This document shows, piece by piece, positions 52,574 to 60,615 of a DNA stretch of 64,000 nt. The notes under the pieces were generated by a model. It ran no database searches. It saw only the letters and a list, made by a program, of their open reading frames with translations, and had not been told where the DNA came from. The stretch covers positions 806,001 to 870,000 of the forward strand of contig NZ_JALPRE010000001.1 in the NCBI RefSeq assembly GCF_023195925.1, given 5' to 3'. This DNA is from Aquimarina acroporae (GTDB taxonomy: Bacteria; Bacteroidota; Bacteroidia; Flavobacteriales; Flavobacteriaceae). The translations under genes and the position numbers were made by a program. The first letter of the stretch is position 1. Each line of letters starts with the position of its first letter.

Positions 52574-52765
52574 TTACTCTAAGATTATTTCGGTATGACC
52601 GTGATATGAGATCTCTTTTTCTATTTCAATAATATCTTCATTTAATACCTGTTCAATTATTTCTACGTTGTACTCTAGATATTCTTCTACATTTTGTTTC
52701 AATGTCCCTTTCAAAAAGAAACTCATCACAATTCCGGTTACGATATATGCACTTATAGTTTTCAT
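52574..52765 (-). CDS. 63-residue small membrane-associated protein
   Basis: One hydrophobic N-terminal segment (about 4-18, ISAYIVTGIVMSFFL), then a strongly acidic helix rich in Glu and Ile (YLEYNVEIIEQVLNEDIIEIEKEI). It resembles in layout the 100-residue acidic protein at 49744. It has its own -7-like box TAGTTTTG (52809-52802). No family recognised. Confidence 0.5.
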   Translation of the reverse strand: MKTISAYIVTGIVMSFFLKGTLKQNVEEYLEYNVEIIEQVLNEDIIEIEKEISYHGHTEIILE

Positions 52766-52929
52766 ATGTTTATTATTTAATTAACACCCTTATTTTCAAA
52801 ACAAAACTACTACAACAGCTATTTATAAAATACCAAAAACAAAGTGAAGCAACGTAAATCGAATGTAAAATGGATCTAATCTAAAGTGAATAGTTAGACG
52901 TATAAACTTACTATGTCGGTACATAAAAA

Positions 52930-52950
52930 AAACCTACAAAATGTAGGTCT
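52930..52950 (-). terminator. terminator of the 52979-54387 unit
   Basis: ACCTACA / TGTAGGT with a three-base loop; on the minus strand eight T follow. It lies 31 bases after the stop at 52979. Confidence 0.85.
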
Positions 52951-52978
52951 TTACGGACTGTAATCATTCCATACTTCA

Positions 52979-53719
52979 TCACCATCTTCGACGATTATGT
53001 CTAGATTCATATTCATTTCTCTCATTTCGATCATCTTGACGCTCTCTTCTATCTTCTATACGTTCCCTATTATCTTCAACCAATTCTCTTTGAGTAGCTT
53101 GTATATCTTCTACTAGAGTATGTTCAAAGTTTTTTATTAATGTTTTATTAGCTAACGCTTTTTCTAGTTGAGAAGCATCGAAAGAAAAATTAACCTGTGT
53201 TATAGATTTTAAAATTTTAGCTTGTCGCTCTGCCCTTGAAATTTGAGCTTCAAAATCTCTAATATCATCTCTGCGATCTCTGAGATCATCCCTTTTATTA
53301 ATTTGATCCCGAGCCATATCTCTTTGATCATCTCGTCCATCAAATCTACCTCTATCTGAGTCTTCTCTATTATCTCGAATTTCCCTGCGGTCTGATCTAA
53401 TTTCAGCAGAACTCTGCGCTATTTCTATTCTTGCTTGTTTTGCTTTTACTTCGCTCTGTTTAACCTCTCTAATCATATCGGAGAGCATTTCTGTTTTTAA
53501 CCTATTGGCAAGTTCTGCATTACGGCTGTCAAAGGCTTTGTTAAAAGCTTCAATTTTAATCTTAAAATCTTTTAATTCTTTGTTGTCTCTTTCCAGATTT
53601 TTCTTTCCTTCTACTAACTGCCTGGAATTATGAAGAGCTTCTCTAACATTTTGTGCGCTCATACTGCTACATACAATCAGCAGGAATAGCGCAATTAGTT
53701 TATACTTTAAATTGTTCAT
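52979..53719 (-). CDS. secreted coiled-coil protein with Arg/Asp-rich segments
   Basis: 246 residues. Signal peptide about 1-22 (SSMSAQN). The first part is a predicted coiled coil (about 28-100). A low-complexity stretch at about 105-150 is built from Asp, Arg and Glu (SDRREIRDNRED, RDDLRDRRDDIRDFE), and a second Arg/Asp/Glu-rich end (ERIEDRRERQDDRNERNEY) closes the protein. It is 17 bases after the DUF6515 gene, probably in one transcript. No function is known; such charged repeats suggest metal or polymer binding. Confidence 0.75.
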   Translation of the reverse strand: MNNLKYKLIALFLLIVCSSMSAQNVREALHNSRQLVEGKKNLERDNKELKDFKIKIEAFNKAFDSRNAELANRLKTEMLSDMIREVKQSEVKAKQARIEIAQSSAEIRSDRREIRDNREDSDRGRFDGRDDQRDMARDQINKRDDLRDRRDDIRDFEAQISRAERQAKILKSITQVNFSFDASQLEKALANKTLIKNFEHTLVEDIQATQRELVEDNRERIEDRRERQDDRNERNEYESRHNRRRW

Positions 53720-53736
53720 ATATGTTTTGTTTACGT

Positions 53737-54387
53737 TTAAGATTCTTTTTCTAGATATACCACTTCGAAAGCTGTATTACCATCATAGGTCGATATTTTT
53801 TTGTAGACGATATCGTTATATTGGTAATACACCCTCCCGTCGATAACTACTTCTTCAGCATCTTTATGAATTTCTTTAATAGTGGTACCTACAGGAGGTT
53901 TTGTAATTTCATACTTTTCCTCCTTAGAAGTGGTATTGGTCATTTCTTTATAATATACTCCTGAGTGATAGTAGAAAACGGATGGGCCAATTACTATTCT
54001 CGTATACCCTACTGGCAAAACTGTTATTCTAAAACCTACCGGAGGTATCACTACCACATAACCATTATTGTAGCTGGTGTAATAAATACCTGCACAATAG
54101 AAATATGGTAAACCTCTATATACTACTCTAACATGGTGTATAGGTAAGGTACTAACTATTCTATGGTGTCTGGGATATCTGTAATACGGATTACGACGTA
54201 TGGGCTGCGTATGACATCTACCGCTGTTATAATGCTCTGTGCTTAATCTTTTTTGAGTAGTATAGTCGCGAGAGGTAGCTACTCTATTACTTTTAGAATT
54301 ACCTTTTCGCTGTGCCACTGCAGACTCTGTACTGGTAAAAATAATAAGTATCGAAACTACTTTTATTAGGAAGGCGATCGTTCTCAT
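53737..54387 (-). CDS. DUF6515 family secreted protein
   Basis: 216 residues. Signal peptide about 1-25 (ESAVAQRK). After a basic, Arg/His-rich segment there are three related units, each with a glycine or aromatic turn and a YYY-type strand: RVVYRGLPYFYCAGIYY, PVGYTRIVIGPSVFYYHSGVYY and KDAEEVVIDGRVYYQYNDIVYK. The pattern PPVG is repeated. This is the DUF6515 layout. The -7 box TACTTTTG is on the minus strand at 54441-54434. Function unknown. Confidence 0.8.
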   Translation of the reverse strand: MRTIAFLIKVVSILIIFTSTESAVAQRKGNSKSNRVATSRDYTTQKRLSTEHYNSGRCHTQPIRRNPYYRYPRHHRIVSTLPIHHVRVVYRGLPYFYCAGIYYTSYNNGYVVVIPPVGFRITVLPVGYTRIVIGPSVFYYHSGVYYKEMTNTTSKEEKYEITKPPVGTTIKEIHKDAEEVVIDGRVYYQYNDIVYKKISTYDGNTAFEVVYLEKES

Positions 54388-54433
54388 AGTGTTTTAGATA
54401 TATTTTGAATAATTAATCTCTATTAATTCTATT

Positions 54434-54441
54434 CAAAAGTA
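54434..54441 (-). promoter_or_regulatory. -7 box before the DUF6515 gene
   Basis: TACTTTTG on the minus strand matches TAnnTTTG, 46 bases before the ATG. No clear -33 box at the usual distance, so an activator may be needed (inference). Confidence 0.4.
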
Positions 54442-54537
54442 CCAGCCAACACCATTTTATGTCGCTTTAACTTCACCGAAGCGTCTCCACATGTTATCGA
54501 AACGACCTTATTTACTTGTGAACTGTTCTTATAAAAA

Positions 54538-55593
54538 CTATTGTTTAGGAAACTTCACTGTTCCTATTTTGCCTTCTCGTAATATAGTTACCGAAATAAT
54601 ATCTCCCACGTTCATTTTTTTGACTTTTTCCTTTACCAGATATCCAGAATTTTCATTTTCAAACTTAATTCCGGCGATTTCCAAAATAACGTCTCCGCCT
54701 AACATAATTTTTTCTCCGTCTATAGTCGCAGGAATCCTTCCTCCTTTAAGACCAAGTTTACCTGCCGTTCCTTGAGTAGATGTATTTAAGATCAGTAACC
54801 CCGTATCTTGCGGAATATTTAAAACCTTGGCTAAAGTTCCCGATACCAATTTAGCTTCCATACCAGTCCAGGTATCTGGATCTTCCATCAATAGTTTATT
54901 TGCTACATTCGACGACACCGCAAAGCCAATACCATCAAAACCTCCAGAGATCGTATAAATCCTACTAGCTATACCTACCACTTCTCCTTTCATGTTAAAT
55001 ACGGGACCTCCAGAATTACCAGGATTGATAGCAGCATCTGTTTGTAGAAATTCTACTTTCACAAAGTTATTGCTTAAATTTTCAGGAATATGTCTGCCAC
55101 TTAAAATCCCTCTGGAAAGTGATTGTTTAAAACCATGCGGAGCTCCTAAAACGAATATATCCTCTCCTATCTGAACGTTATCTGAGTTCCCAATAGTAGC
55201 TATTTTTTTGTTCTTGATTTCAAACTCTTCTTTAATTTTCAAAAGTGCAACATCGGCACTTGGGTTTGAGGATAGTACTTCGGCTTCATATGTATCACCA
55301 TCAACAAAAGATACAGTTATTACTTCTGCAGCCTTAATCACATGCTCGGCAGTCCAGATTAGACCTTCTTTTGAAATTAAAAACCCTGATCCTTGAGAAG
55401 ACTGAGTGGCTAATTTTCGGTTTACACCTTCGCCTTGTGAACCAATACTCACAACATCTATGACAACCACCGATGAATTGATCTGCTTGTAAAGATCTGC
55501 CAAGTTCTGACTATATAAATCATTGAACAAAAAACAGAATACCAACAGATAAAGTATTCGATTATTCAAAAAAAAGAATCGATGCATTTTCAT
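54538..55593 (-). CDS. S1C trypsin-like serine protease with PDZ domain (DegP/HtrA-like)
   Basis: 351 residues with a signal peptide (about 1-29). The catalytic triad is visible: H84 (WTAEHV), D114 (SADVALLKI) and S194 (NPGNSGGPVF). A PDZ domain fills about 250-351 with GTAGKLGLKGGRIPA-like and GGDVILEIAGIK segments. Such proteases degrade misfolded envelope proteins. There is a single PDZ, so it resembles DegS-type members in size, though without a membrane anchor. It lies within the cluster controlled perhaps by the LytTR system. Confidence 0.9.
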   Translation of the reverse strand: MKMHRFFFLNNRILYLLVFCFLFNDLYSQNLADLYKQINSSVVVIDVVSIGSQGEGVNRKLATQSSQGSGFLISKEGLIWTAEHVIKAAEVITVSFVDGDTYEAEVLSSNPSADVALLKIKEEFEIKNKKIATIGNSDNVQIGEDIFVLGAPHGFKQSLSRGILSGRHIPENLSNNFVKVEFLQTDAAINPGNSGGPVFNMKGEVVGIASRIYTISGGFDGIGFAVSSNVANKLLMEDPDTWTGMEAKLVSGTLAKVLNIPQDTGLLILNTSTQGTAGKLGLKGGRIPATIDGEKIMLGGDVILEIAGIKFENENSGYLVKEKVKKMNVGDIISVTILREGKIGTVKFPKQ

Positions 55594-55618
55594 ATTATAG
55601 ATGTTTGTATTTACTAGT

Positions 55619-56029
55619 TTATAATTGATTTAATCGCTTACTTATAGACCAATAAAGTCGATCATAAAACTGCGAAAACTTTTTAAACAGCACTTCAGGT
55701 AAGACTTGTTCCAATTCTTCGTTCTGTTTTTCTACTAAACCTTTAAATCGATCAATCATTTCAATTTTAGTAAGTTTTGAATTCTCTCCCAGCTGTCTCA
55801 TTTTTAGACCATAATACGATGTAATAATTTTAAACCTATCCACAGTTTTCTGTTCCAAAACAGTATCATTGGTTATTTCATTGAACCAATTTTCAATGTA
55901 ATGTATTTCTTCTTTTTGAAAGATTTCAATAACTGAATTGCTGGTTTTCTTATCTAGTTCCTCTTGTCCAAAAGCAGATATCCAGATTGTAGATAATATC
56001 AAAACAATTATACATTCTTTGAAGTACAT
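55619..56029 (-). CDS. small secreted helical protein, paralogue of the gene at 47294
   Basis: 136 residues. Signal peptide about 1-21 (ISAFGQE). Helical and charged: VIEIFQKEEIHYIENWFNE, IITSYYGLKMRQLG, LTKIEMIDRFKGLVEKQNEELEQVLPEVLFKKF. Position by position it follows the protein at 47294-47710 (VEIF, YHSNKMARL, LTKEQIISKF, ILSAEQFKIH), so the two are paralogues at opposite ends of the cluster. It lies 25 bases upstream of the protease gene. No function known. Confidence 0.65.
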   Translation of the reverse strand: MYFKECIIVLILSTIWISAFGQEELDKKTSNSVIEIFQKEEIHYIENWFNEITNDTVLEQKTVDRFKIITSYYGLKMRQLGENSKLTKIEMIDRFKGLVEKQNEELEQVLPEVLFKKFSQFYDRLYWSISKRLNQL

Positions 56030-56062
56030 TTATAGTTGGATGATTTATATGTGACTCATTTA

Positions 56063-56079
56063 TAACTTTACTAAAGTTA
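56063..56079. promoter_or_regulatory. palindrome TAACTTTA-C-TAAAGTTA
   Basis: A perfect 17-base palindrome with 8-base arms, 33 bases before the start of the secreted helical protein gene (minus strand) and 165 bases before the PAS kinase gene. The arm equals the TAACTTTA box seen before other genes in the window, so it may be a promoter box facing both ways or an operator. Confidence 0.4.
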
Positions 56080-56211
56080 GTGGTTTTAATCGAATTCTAT
56101 TTTACAAATAGACTCCTATTTTTTACCAAATTCTGTGATAACTCAAGTTTAATCATAAAAAATCACTTAAACATTATCTTATGGTAAACCTCATTTTATA
56201 TTCTAAATCAT

Positions 56212-56226
56212 TTTGTAACTTTAAAA
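56212..56226 (+). promoter_or_regulatory. candidate promoter box of the PAS kinase gene
   Basis: TTTGTAACTTTAAAA, identical over 15 bases to 1835-1849, 18 bases before the ATG. Confidence 0.4.
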
Positions 56227-56244
56227 TAAATTTACCCTGAAGAT

Positions 56245-58443
56245 ATGGCTTTTTCCCTCGAGCAATTCGGAATTTTGACTGAAAAAACGTTACTCTTTCT
56301 TTTCATCATGACAAAAGATGGGCAGATCATTGAGAGTAATAAACGATGTAAAATTTTACTTCCATCCGAAAATCAAGAAATAAAAGGCAGATATATCACA
56401 GATTTTATCATTGATGAAGATGTACATATTTTTACTAGGACTATTTCTGAATTGTCAGAACAAAACCCTATTGTGAATGAATCTTTTACCTTTCCGTTAA
56501 GTAGAATGGGGGTTTTATCTTTAAAGTTTGATTTTACCTTACACAACGATCTCATTTATGTTTCAGGAGTAGACACTACCGAAGAGTATAAAGAGCACAG
56601 AGCATTAGTTACCATATCAAAACTTACCAAAACTGGCGCATGGTATTTTAACCCAATCACCAAAGAAATGTATTGGACCAAAGGATGTTACTTGATCAAA
56701 GATCTTGACCCTGACACTCCAATGACAAGAGATTTAGGTGCTAGTTTTTACCCGGAAGAATCAAGAGCCAGAGTAGAGAATTATTTAAATACACTCATCA
56801 AAGAAAAAGAACCCTATGAGTATACCGAAAAAATAATTACTCATAAGGGAAATGAAAAATGGGTAAAAGTAGTTGCGCAACCTGTAATATTCAGAAATGA
56901 AGTAGTATATGTCAATGGTACTATTGCCGACGTAACAGAACGACATAACTATGTTGAAAAACTGAAACATAATGAAAGAATAAAGCACTTGGCTTTAAAG
57001 GGAATACAGTCTGGGTTATTTGACTATAACATAGAGCAAAATAAAGTTTTTTATAGTTTAGATTACAAAAGAATGCTTGGTTTACCAAGCGACCAGGAAT
57101 ATCTTTCTAAAAAGGACTTTAGAGCAATGATTCATCCAGACGACCTAGATGCTGCAACAAAAAGAAAAGAAGATAATTTTAAAAACAAGGAACAACATTA
57201 TTATAATCATTATCGTCTACGAGATAAGAAAGGAAATTACAGATATTATGAAGTTCATGGTTTTAGAATAAAAAATGAAAAGGGAGAAACCGTAAGACTC
57301 ATCGGGAACCTTATCGATGTGCATCAAAGAAAATTAAACGAAAAAACAATACAAGAAAACAAAAAGAGGCTTCGTGCTATGGTAAATAATGGTATGGATC
57401 ACACCATATTATTGAATACCAAAGGAGAAATTCTCATGGCAGACAAAGCTTCTGTAGAAACCATAAAACAAGATTATGATAGAGATCCTACCAGTGAAAC
57501 TACCTTATTTATAGATGTAATCCCTTTGAACTTTAAACCAGTTTTTCTTCATGCTTTTAATGAGGCATTAAAAGGAAACACCATGAAAAGGGAGTTTGAA
57601 AGAATTACGCAACTAGGTTCAAACCAATGGCTTGAGACCAAGTACATTCCTATTTTTGATGAGGGTACCAAAGTAAACTCTGTACTCATTACGTTTTTAG
57701 ATATTACCGAAGAAAAACATGCCGAATTGGCTATACGACAAGCACATATCAAAGAACAAGAGTTAAGTGATTTAAAATCTAATATTCTTTCTAACCTTAG
57801 CCATGAAATAAGAACACCGCTTAATGGAATCATGACGATAAGTAAACTTCTTCAATTTGAAGAAAGTCCTGAAGAACGAGAGAAATTGATTGGTTACTTA
57901 CAAGAAAGTCAAGATCGACTATTAGACACCCTAACCACACTTTCCAATTTTAGCGAACTGGAAAGCATCCAAAAGAACCTAGATTATGCTTTAATTGACA
58001 TTAATTACCTGGTAGAAACATCGTTTAGAGAACATAGGCATATTGCAACAACAAAAAACCTAGATTACTCATTAGTTTTAGATGAATCTATACCTAAAGC
58101 TATCATAGACAAGAACTTATTCAAAACAGCATTAGATAACATTATACATAATGCTATTAAATATACAAATCAAGGCAGCGTACAAGTAAAAATTAAAAGG
58201 TCCAAAAAAAATATCTATATTTATGTTATAGATACCGGAATCGGAATCGATGAAAAAAGCTTTCAAAAAATCTTTGACCCTTTCGTGCAAGAAAGTATTG
58301 GTCTTAGCCGAAAATATGAAGGTACTGGTATCGGGCTCAGTCTTTCGAAACGATATATCGAAATACTGGGCGGCAAAATAAAGGTAAAAAGTGAATTGGG
58401 TAAAGGCACCGAATTCAAAATTTTAATTCCAAATCGCCTATGA
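56245..58443 (+). CDS. multi-PAS sensor histidine kinase
   Basis: 732 residues, cytoplasmic (no membrane helix). Four PAS-type domains are seen (about 10-115, 120-235, 240-365, 370-495; the second and third end with TIADVTERHNY- and LIDVHQRKLN-like PAC motifs). Then HisKA with SNLSHEIRTPLNG (H520) and HATPase with NIIHNAIKYT, DTGIGID and YEGTGIGLSLSKRYIE. The stop overlaps the receiver gene start by four bases. PAS domains suggest sensing of redox, light or small ligands inside the cell; which one is unknown. Confidence 0.93.
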   Translation: MAFSLEQFGILTEKTLLFLFIMTKDGQIIESNKRCKILLPSENQEIKGRYITDFIIDEDVHIFTRTISELSEQNPIVNESFTFPLSRMGVLSLKFDFTLHNDLIYVSGVDTTEEYKEHRALVTISKLTKTGAWYFNPITKEMYWTKGCYLIKDLDPDTPMTRDLGASFYPEESRARVENYLNTLIKEKEPYEYTEKIITHKGNEKWVKVVAQPVIFRNEVVYVNGTIADVTERHNYVEKLKHNERIKHLALKGIQSGLFDYNIEQNKVFYSLDYKRMLGLPSDQEYLSKKDFRAMIHPDDLDAATKRKEDNFKNKEQHYYNHYRLRDKKGNYRYYEVHGFRIKNEKGETVRLIGNLIDVHQRKLNEKTIQENKKRLRAMVNNGMDHTILLNTKGEILMADKASVETIKQDYDRDPTSETTLFIDVIPLNFKPVFLHAFNEALKGNTMKREFERITQLGSNQWLETKYIPIFDEGTKVNSVLITFLDITEEKHAELAIRQAHIKEQELSDLKSNILSNLSHEIRTPLNGIMTISKLLQFEESPEEREKLIGYLQESQDRLLDTLTTLSNFSELESIQKNLDYALIDINYLVETSFREHRHIATTKNLDYSLVLDESIPKAIIDKNLFKTALDNIIHNAIKYTNQGSVQVKIKRSKKNIYIYVIDTGIGIDEKSFQKIFDPFVQESIGLSRKYEGTGIGLSLSKRYIEILGGKIKVKSELGKGTEFKILIPNRL

Positions 58444-58808
58444 ATATTCTCTACGTAGAGGACAACAAAATAAATGCTATGGTTATGGATAAAATGTTAT
58501 CCAAAAATAATTCTAACGTATTTATCGCTGAAAACGGTTCGCAAGCACTAAAAGTTGTAAAAGAAAAAAACCTTGATCTTATTCTAGTAGATATCAACCT
58601 AGGGCTAAATCAAATGGATGGTTGCGAATTGCTAGAACGATTCAAAAAGCTAGATTACCTAGAAAACATTCCTGTTTTTGCGGTAACTGCCTATGCTATG
58701 CCTGGTGATGAACAGCGATTTATAAAAATAGGTTTTGATAAATATTTTTCTAAACCAGTTAATTTTGACAAATTATTATCTGCTATTTCTACTATTGGTG
58801 TAAGCTAA
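58440..58808 (+). CDS. single-domain response regulator
   Basis: 122 residues, receiver only. The acidic pocket is VEDNK near residue 6-10, the phospho-acceptor is D51 (LILVDINLG), Thr in FAVTAYAMPG, and Lys in KYFSKPVNFDKL. It has no output domain. Overlapping the PAS kinase by four bases, it is its obvious partner; output probably goes through protein-protein contact or a phosphorelay. It is convergent with the helicase gene. Confidence 0.92.
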   Translation: MNILYVEDNKINAMVMDKMLSKNNSNVFIAENGSQALKVVKEKNLDLILVDINLGLNQMDGCELLERFKKLDYLENIPVFAVTAYAMPGDEQRFIKIGFDKYFSKPVNFDKLLSAISTIGVS

Positions 58809-58825
58809 GTATTATTACCTGTTAT

Positions 58826-59935
58826 TTATCTAATCTGATGAAATCTGATAGATAACTGTTTTTCTAGCTCTCTAAGGGTTTTAATCTCTGGTTTAGTAAT
58901 AAGTGCCAAGGACAATCCTTTTTTCCCCGCTCTAGCGGTTCTACCACTTCGATGGGTGTAATATTCTACTTGATCTGGAAGTTGATAATGAATAACAAAA
59001 GCTAATCCTGCAACATCGATACCTCTAGCGGCGACATCTGTAGAAACCAATAATTGCAAAGTTTCTTTTCTAAAAGCTCGCATCACCTTATCCCTATCTT
59101 TTTGTGTCATCTCTCCTTCTAACAACCCTACCTCATAATTTTTGGCTAATAATTGTTTCGATAGTGTCCTTGCGGCTACCTTGGTTCTGGTAAAAATTAT
59201 TCCTCGTTTATCCTTTTGCGATTTTAAGAAATAGGAAAGTGTATCTAGTTTACTCGATTCATCTCCTACTACAAACTGGTGTTCTATGGAAGTATTTACA
59301 GCATCTTTCTTATCAACAGTAATTCGTATTGCATTAGGCTGTACATATTCTTTAATAATATCATCCAAAGAATGAGGCATTGTAGCAGAAAAAAGCCACA
59401 CATTTCTGCGCCCTTTGGTTTTTCCTAAAATTGTTCGTAAGTCATTTTTGAAGCCCATACTTAACATTTCATCAGCCTCATCCATTACCAAAACTTTTAT
59501 TTTAGAAATATCTACTACTTTTCTATTAATGAGATCTACCAATCGACCAGGTGTGGCAACAATAATATGTGTTGGTCTTTTGAGTCTGGAAATCTGTCTT
59601 TCTATTTTTTCTCCTCCATAGACAGATTCGGTAAAAATCTTATCTGTATACTTGGTAAACTTAAAAAGTTGTTTCGCAATTTGTTGTCCAAGTTCTCTGG
59701 TAGGAGCAAGAATTAATGCTTGAACATGTTTTTTATTTGGATCTATCTTCGACAACAATGGAACGCCAAAAGCTGCTGTTTTTCCTGTTCCTGTTTGCGC
59801 CTTACCAATAAAATCTGTAGAATCATTTAACAGTATGGGAATAGCTTGTTCCTGTATTTTTGTGGGAACCATAATCCCCATTTCTTTCAAGCCCTTATTT
59901 AAATCTTTGGGCACTCCTAATTCTAAAAATGTCAT
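58826..59935 (-). CDS. DEAD-box RNA helicase (RhlE-like)
   Basis: 369 residues, the helicase core with almost no C-terminal tail. Motifs in order: Q motif (TKIQEQAIPILL), I AQTGTGKTAAFG, Ia PTRELGQQI, Ib TPGRLVDL, II DEADEM, III SAT, IV GIIFTRT, V STDVAARGIDV, VI HRSGRTARAG. These proteins remodel RNA in ribosome assembly or mRNA decay. A -7 box TATTTTTG is on the minus strand at 59961-59954. Transcribed alone. Confidence 0.93.
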   Translation of the reverse strand: MTFLELGVPKDLNKGLKEMGIMVPTKIQEQAIPILLNDSTDFIGKAQTGTGKTAAFGVPLLSKIDPNKKHVQALILAPTRELGQQIAKQLFKFTKYTDKIFTESVYGGEKIERQISRLKRPTHIIVATPGRLVDLINRKVVDISKIKVLVMDEADEMLSMGFKNDLRTILGKTKGRRNVWLFSATMPHSLDDIIKEYVQPNAIRITVDKKDAVNTSIEHQFVVGDESSKLDTLSYFLKSQKDKRGIIFTRTKVAARTLSKQLLAKNYEVGLLEGEMTQKDRDKVMRAFRKETLQLLVSTDVAARGIDVAGLAFVIHYQLPDQVEYYTHRSGRTARAGKKGLSLALITKPEIKTLRELEKQLSIRFHQIR

Positions 59936-59953
59936 TGTTGCCTATTTAGAGTG

Positions 59954-59961
59954 CAAAAATA
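59954..59961 (-). promoter_or_regulatory. -7 box of the DEAD-box helicase gene
   Basis: TATTTTTG on the minus strand matches TAnnTTTG, 18 bases before the ATG at 59935. Confidence 0.55.
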
Positions 59962-60020
59962 ATTGAATTAATCAATTACTTCGTGTAATCTTTATAGAAG
60001 TATAAAAACAAATTAAAGAA

Positions 60021-60404
60021 TTAGCACGAAATACTTAAAAAGTAAATAAATAATTGTTTGTTCAATGTTAGTCCTTTCTTATGGTAGTGCTTGGTATTCA
60101 TACAAAAACCACCAGAACAGTTGAAGTCCGCTTCTTGATCTGCCGAAATGATATCAATAAAAGATAATTTCTCTATATGACTATGGTCATGATCATGTCC
60201 CTCTTCGCTATCACATTGGAGATTGTGAGAAAAAACCTTCTTTTTACTTAATAAATCTGATCTGGAAATCTTGGTATGTAATCCAAAAACTTTAGCATCT
60301 TCACCTATCGAAAAGTTAGAAGGCAACTGTTGAGATTGTGCGTTTCCAATAGTAGCGAAAGATAAAACAGCCAGTAAAATAGAGTAGTGTAAAAGTTTAG
60401 TCAT
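60021..60404 (-). CDS. small secreted histidine-rich protein
   Basis: 127 residues from ATG 60404, with a signal peptide ending GNAQSQ (about 1-23). A His/Asp cluster (EEGHDHDHSH) lies in the middle and two Cys (CSGGFC) follow near the C-terminus; both are possible metal ligands. The end (LNKQLFIYFLSISC) is hydrophobic. No family recognised. It lies between two unrelated genes. Metal binding, perhaps zinc, is an inference only. Confidence 0.55.
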   Translation of the reverse strand: MTKLLHYSILLAVLSFATIGNAQSQQLPSNFSIGEDAKVFGLHTKISRSDLLSKKKVFSHNLQCDSEEGHDHDHSHIEKLSFIDIISADQEADFNCSGGFCMNTKHYHKKGLTLNKQLFIYFLSISC

Positions 60405-60615
60405 ACGGTTCTGCAATTAGGGGTTGAGTTTTACGTTAATACCTTTCGAAAGTATAGGAAACTAGGCAAAAACACCTTTTTCTTACAGTCTTACTTTCAA
60501 AATCATCGGCAAAATACACATATTATCGTTTAAATGCAACATAAATTTGTTTTTTAACACTTTTAACAAGCAAATAACCAGAACCGTTTACAATTTAATA
60601 TGCTATTTACGTTAA

